In this document: one piece after another, positions 61,108 to 64,000 of the stretch
Position numbering within the stretch: the stretch's first letter is position 1
Layout: each line of letters opens with the position of its first letter
NCBI GenBank assembly: GCA_019912395.1
Contig: JAIOIH010000001.1
Location: 1-64,000, forward strand
Reading direction: 5' to 3'
DNA: 64,000 bases
From: Flavobacteriales bacterium
GTDB lineage: Bacteria; Bacteroidota; Bacteroidia; Flavobacteriales_F; PHOS-HE28
The notes under the pieces: generated by a model
Told to the model about the DNA's origin: nothing
What the model saw: the letters and a program-made list of their open reading frames with translations, nothing else
Database searches by the model: none
Program-made: the position numbers and the translations under genes

Positions 61108-61997
61108 TCGTTCCCGGGTGCCGTGGTGGCCGCGTGGAGTGCGTTCTCGTAGGAGTCCGTGTAGTTGTGGGCGAGCCACGTGCCCAGCCGCCGGATGCGC
61201 GGCCGACCGAGGAAGAGCTGGAAGAACCCCTTCACCCAGTTCTCCGGCATGCGGCGGACCCAGCCCGGCGCGTGCTCCGGATCGGAGGACCAGTACAGCA
61301 CGAACGCGCGGCCGACGACGCGGGACTTGTCCAGCGAGCCCCACTCCCGGCTGTCCGCGCTGTTGTTGCGGTTGTCGCCCATCATGAAGATCCGGTCGTC
61401 CGGGATGCGGTAGCCGTCCGGCAGGGGCGTGGTGGGCGAGATGCCGCGCTGCATCCGCTCCGCCTGAACCCACCGCTTCACGTCCCGCCGGGCGGCGGAA
61501 CGGTAGGGGAAATTGCTGAGGTCGATGCCGCCGCCGGGTCCCACGTGCTTGTACGGCTCCGGCAGCTCGTGCCCGTCGATGAACACGTGGTTGTCCACGA
61601 CCTTCAGCGTCTCCCCGCCTTCCCCGATGCAGCGCTTGATGAAATCCCGGTTCGTGCGCGGGTCCTTGAACACGAGGATGTCGCCGCGGCGCGGCTCCCG
61701 GAAGCCGGGCAGGCGCCAGTTCGTGCCCGGCACGCGCGCACCGAGCGTGATCTTGTCCACGAGCAGGAAGTCCCCGATGAGCAGCGTCTGCTCCATGGAG
61801 CCGGACGGGATGCGGAACGCCTGCACCAGGAACGTCCGGATGAACAACGCGATGGCGAGCGCGTACACGAGCGTGCGCACGTTGTCGACGAACGCGTCCT
61901 TGGGCGTCTGCGGCCCCGGGCCCTTCTTTCCGCCGCGACCGCCCTTGCCGCCGGCCGGCGCGCCGCTCCCGCCCTCGGCATTCTTCCGCTTGCTCAT
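61104..61997 (-). CDS. lepB: Signal peptidase I
   Basis: A 297-residue inner-membrane peptidase that removes signal peptides. A Gly/Lys-rich cytoplasmic N terminus (about 1-35) precedes one membrane helix (about 42-58). Catalytic Ser is S67 in [16 protein letters not shown], catalytic Lys K121 in [11 protein letters not shown], and the conserved box [16 protein letters not shown] is near residue 215. The insertion between the last two is longer than in E. coli-type cores. It overlaps lepA by four bases (ATGA), so the two are co-transcribed, a common arrangement. Confidence 0.95.
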   Translation of the reverse strand: MSKRKNAEGGSGAPAGGKGGRGGKKGPGPQTPKDAFVDNVRTLVYALAIALFIRTFLVQAFRIPSGSMEQTLLIGDFLLVDKITLGARVPGTNWRLPGFREPRRGDILVFKDPRTNRDFIKRCIGEGGETLKVVDNHVFIDGHELPEPYKHVGPGGGIDLSNFPYRSAARRDVKRWVQAERMQRGISPTTPLPDGYRIPDDRIFMMGDNRNNSADSREWGSLDKSRVVGRAFVLYWSSDPEHAPGWVRRMPENWVKGFFQLFLGRPRIRRLGTWLAHNYTDSYENALHAATTAPGNE

Positions 61998-62015
61998 CCG
62001 TCTCCGCTTCCTTCC

Positions 62016-62666
62016 CTAGAATCTCAGGCCGAGGGTGGCTTCGCCCCGCACCGGGTCCACATCCCCGAACAGCGTCCGGTCCTCGTCCAGGTCCCGCTCG
62101 AAGTGGCCCAGGTGCGCATCGATGTACGCGTCCATGGCCCCGTAGAACCCGCCGACGACCGCCCAGAACAACATGTCCCGGCGCCGGTCGAAGTGCTCCT
62201 GCGCCGAGGTCTCGGCCGCTTCCATCGCGAACACGACGTCCGGATCCGCCTGATCCCCGGCCGCGAACCGGTCCGCTCTCCGCTGCGCTTCCCGCGCCTT
62301 GCGCGTCTCCAGGACGACCCGAGAGTAGATGTACGTCTGCACCGCGAAGATGACCACGGCTTTCCGCGGCCGGTCATTGGTCAGCTGCCCCCAGGCCGGG
62401 AACAGCGCACTCCGGAACGCCCGCTCCAGTGCACCGGGCTCCGTCGGCCCCGGATCGGGAACCGGCGTCACGGGCAGCGTCTCGAAGAGCTCCGGTGTGA
62501 TCTCGATGGGCTCGCCCGGCTCCGGTTCCGGCGCTCCGGCCCCTTCCTGCGCCGCCGCGCCGCCGCCGCCCAGGAACACCGCGGCCAGCAGGGCGGCGAC
62601 CCCGGCGGCGAACCCCCGGGAAACGGCGGGATACGGGTGGCGGGAATGTGTGGGAATCGAACCCAC
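62016..62666 (-). CDS. DUF5683-like secreted or membrane protein
   Basis: The conserved part is a hydrophobic N-terminal stretch ([23 protein letters not shown] is too long to be certain; it opens [11 protein letters not shown]), a Pro/Glu-rich linker and a DUF5683-type domain: [20 protein letters not shown], a membrane segment, [17 protein letters not shown] and the closing [10 protein letters not shown]. The start is unresolved. The frame stays open through the adjacent tRNA, but those codons are tRNA. The first in-frame candidates are GTG at 62666 (inside the tRNA T arm, used here because it leaves a full signal peptide) and GTG at 62579. No ATG lies between. It is 18 bases from lepB. Confidence 0.65.
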   Translation of the reverse strand: MGSIPTHSRHPYPAVSRGFAAGVAALLAAVFLGGGGAAAQEGAGAPEPEPGEPIEITPELFETLPVTPVPDPGPTEPGALERAFRSALFPAWGQLTNDRPRKAVVIFAVQTYIYSRVVLETRKAREAQRRADRFAAGDQADPDVVFAMEAAETSAQEHFDRRRDMLFWAVVGGFYGAMDAYIDAHLGHFERDLDEDRTLFGDVDPVRGEATLGLRF

Positions 62667-62735
62667 CTCGGATGGTTTGAGCACCCGACAGAAGGATTTG
62701 AAGTCCTCGAGGTTCACCAGAACCTACCCACTCCC
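62638..62735 (-). tRNA. selC: tRNA-Sec (anticodon TCA)
   Basis: About 98 bases on the minus strand including an encoded CCA. Acceptor GGGAGTG pairs with CATTCCC with an extra eighth position (G-A mismatch). The D stem has six pairs with a 4-base loop (AGGTTC-TGGT-GAACCT). The anticodon loop CTTCAAA holds TCA at 62699-62701. The long variable arm has a 7-bp stem (TCGGGTG/CATCCGA), and the T arm is GTGGG-TTCGATT-CCCAC. The long D stem, long variable arm and TCA anticodon are diagnostic for selenocysteine tRNA, which reads UGA in selenoprotein mRNAs with the help of SelA, SelB and a SECIS element. Confidence 0.93.
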
Positions 62736-62795
62736 ACGATGTCCCGCCTTCCGGCGCTTCGTCCGCGGCCCGTTGCGGACTCCGCCGTGTCCACG

Positions 62796-63188
62796 CTACC
62801 GCGCCAGCGCGACCGCATCGATCTCGACCTTCACGTTCATCGGCAACGTCCGCACCGCCACGGTGGAGCGCGACGGCGCGTCCCCCGTGAAATGCCGGGC
62901 GTACACTTCGTTCATGGCCGGGAAGTCCGCCATGTCCGCCAGGAACACCGTGGTCTTCACCACCGCGTCCAGCGAGCTTCCCGCCGCCTCCAGCACGGCC
63001 GCCAGGTTCTTCAGCACCTGCTCGGTCTGCTCGGCCACGCCGCCGTCCACGATGCGCTTCTCCCCGGGGATCAGCGCGATCTGGCCGGCCGTGAACACGA
63101 AGCCGCCCGCCACCGTGGCCTGGTTGTAGGGACCGATGGCGGCCGGCGCCGCGTCCGTGGAGACGATCCTCTTTCCGTGGCCGCCCAT
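62796..63188 (-). CDS. ridA: RidA family reactive intermediate deaminase
   Basis: A 130-residue enzyme of the YjgF/YER057c/UK114 family that hydrolyses reactive enamines/imines such as 2-aminoacrylate made by PLP enzymes. Motifs: AAPAAIGPYNQATVAGG, FVFTAGQIALIPG, the catalytic Arg region SRSTVAVRTLPMNVKVEIDA. Length and domain are normal for the family (trimeric). It follows glmS with one base between stop and start. Confidence 0.93.
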   Translation of the reverse strand: MGGHGKRIVSTDAAPAAIGPYNQATVAGGFVFTAGQIALIPGEKRIVDGGVAEQTEQVLKNLAAVLEAAGSSLDAVVKTTVFLADMADFPAMNEVYARHFTGDAPSRSTVAVRTLPMNVKVEIDAVALAR

Positions 63189-63189
63189 G

Positions 63190-64000
63190 CTATTCCACCG
63201 TCACGCTCTTCGCGAGGTTCCGCGGCTGGTCGACGTCGCAGCCGCGCAGCACGGCGATGTGATACGCCAGAAGCTGCAGCGGGATCACCGACAGGATCGG
63301 CATGAGCGCCGGGATCGTCTTCGGGATGTGGATGACGTGATCCACCTTCTCGGCGATCTCCTCGTCCCCTTCCGTGGCGATGGCGATCACGCGGCCGCTC
63401 CGCGCGCGCACCTCCTCGATGTTCCCGACCACCTTCTCGTACGCGCGATCCTTCGGCGCGATGAACACCACCGGCATGTTCTTGTCGATCAGCGCGATGG
63501 GACCGTGCTTCATCTCCGCCGCGGGGTATCCCTCGGCGTGGATGTAGCTGATCTCCTTCAGCTTCAGCGCGCCTTCCAGCGCCACCGGGAAATTGTAGCC
63601 CCGCCCGAGGTACAGGAAGTTGTCGTTCTCCGAATACGCCTTGGCCAGCGCCTGGATCTCCACGTCCTTGTCCAGGATGCGCTGGATGCGCTCGGGCAGC
63701 AGCTTCATCTCCTCGATGAACGTGGTGCCGTGCGCTCGGTCCATCTCCCGCACCCGCGCGAACGCCAGCGTCATGATGGCCAGCACCGTGACCTGCGCGG
63801 TGAACGCCTTCGTGGACGCCACGCCGATCTCGGGACCGGCGTGCGTGTAGACGCCGCTGTCCGACTCCCGCGCGATGGTGGAGCCCACCACGTTGCAGAT
63901 GCCGAGAGCGCGTGCGCCCTTCATCTTGGCCTCGCGCATGGCCCAGAGCGTGTCCATCGTCTCGCCGGACTGGCTGATGGCGATGGCCAGCGTACCCGGC
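63190..64000 (-). CDS. glmS: Glutamine-fructose-6-phosphate aminotransferase (GlmS), C-terminal part
   Basis: The last 269 residues; the 5' part lies beyond the window. These are the isomerase (SIS) domains: AIAISQSGETMDTLWAMREA, AGPEIGVASTKAFTAQVTVL, LYLGRGYNFPVALEGALKLK, AEGYPAAEMKHGPIALID, and the usual C terminus QPRNLAKSVTVE. The enzyme makes glucosamine-6-phosphate from fructose-6-phosphate and glutamine for cell wall and LPS. The glutaminase domain should lie just past the edge. Base composition matches lepA and lepB. Confidence 0.95.
   Translation of the reverse strand, partial: PGTLAIAISQSGETMDTLWAMREAKMKGARALGICNVVGSTIARESDSGVYTHAGPEIGVASTKAFTAQVTVLAIMTLAFARVREMDRAHGTTFIEEMKLLPERIQRILDKDVEIQALAKAYSENDNFLYLGRGYNFPVALEGALKLKEISYIHAEGYPAAEMKHGPIALIDKNMPVVFIAPKDRAYEKVVGNIEEVRARSGRVIAIATEGDEEIAEKVDHVIHIPKTIPALMPILSVIPLQLLAYHIAVLRGCDVDQPRNLAKSVTVE

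Noticed and set aside
61134-63305. Plus-strand frame of 723 codons across lepB, the tRNA and ridA
   Set aside because: It runs through a tRNA and three real genes in antisense; a by-product of very high G+C.

Overview
The window has two parts of unlike origin. Positions 1 to about 59,300 look like a moderately high-GC Bacteroidota genome, probably an uncultured Flavobacteriales-like lineage. Evidence: eight secreted proteins with type IX secretion (T9SS) C-terminal sorting domains (six type A, two type B 'PNGDGIND'-like), Bacteroidota-type -7 promoter boxes (TAnnTTTG/TAnnTTCG) close to start codons, a DUF4271-hemD-rnpA-yidD-S41 protease block, outer-membrane barrels and a large set of membrane glycosyltransferases. 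Positions about 59,305-64,000 (glmS 3' part, ridA, tRNA-Sec, a DUF5683-like protein, lepB, lepA, all on the minus strand) are visibly richer in G+C and carry no Bacteroidota signature. They resemble Gemmatimonadota-type sequence (inference). The change falls at the conserved 3' end of lepA, which makes a chimeric contig or a recombination junction the first thing to check.

Layout. 1-2.3 kb: two arrays of a ~130 bp dispersed repeat flanking one OmpA-family gene. 2.3-6.3 kb: two large T9SS cargo proteins with a small membrane protein between them. 6.7-10.3 kb: a propeller-type sensor kinase with its LuxR-type response regulator. 10.4-15.7 kb: secreted proteins and a GIY-YIG protein. 16-19 kb: lipB, a serine hydrolase, an inverted-repeat element and a 3'-5' exonuclease. 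19-33 kb: an envelope-glycan island of membrane glycosyltransferases (GT-C type), a GT2 and a GH5-like lipoprotein, whose long minus-strand operon also contains the two subunits of 3-oxoacid CoA-transferase, split by a glycosyltransferase gene. 33.5-37.7 kb: an RCC1-repeat protein and a subtilase, both T9SS cargo. 37.7-41 kb: LPS/O-antigen genes (GT2, GT9, O-antigen ligase). 41-45 kb: S41 protease, yidD, rnpA, hemD, DUF4271. 45-52 kb: acyl-CoA (probably glutaryl-CoA) dehydrogenase, barrels, an MBOAT/AlgJ-like O-acetylation pair and a flavoprotein. 52-59 kb: two giant T9SS proteins around a 36-residue membrane peptide, then a small lipoprotein. 59.3-64 kb: the foreign-looking block.

The main theme of the left part is building and decorating the cell surface: T9SS cargo, O-antigen assembly, surface glycan polymerisation and acetylation. 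The most unusual recurring structure is a set of short relics of gene 3' ends. Each matches the tail of an intact gene nearby: a type B T9SS gene, a type A T9SS gene, scoB, a DUF481 gene and, weakly, lepA. Some sit on the far side of an inserted gene block, which suggests turnover by insertion or decay next to gene tails. Other points of interest are a GT-C transferase fused to a fascin-like beta-trefoil, a subtilase with Glu at the catalytic Asp position, a histone-like tail on HemD and a selenocysteine tRNA overlapped by an open reading frame.
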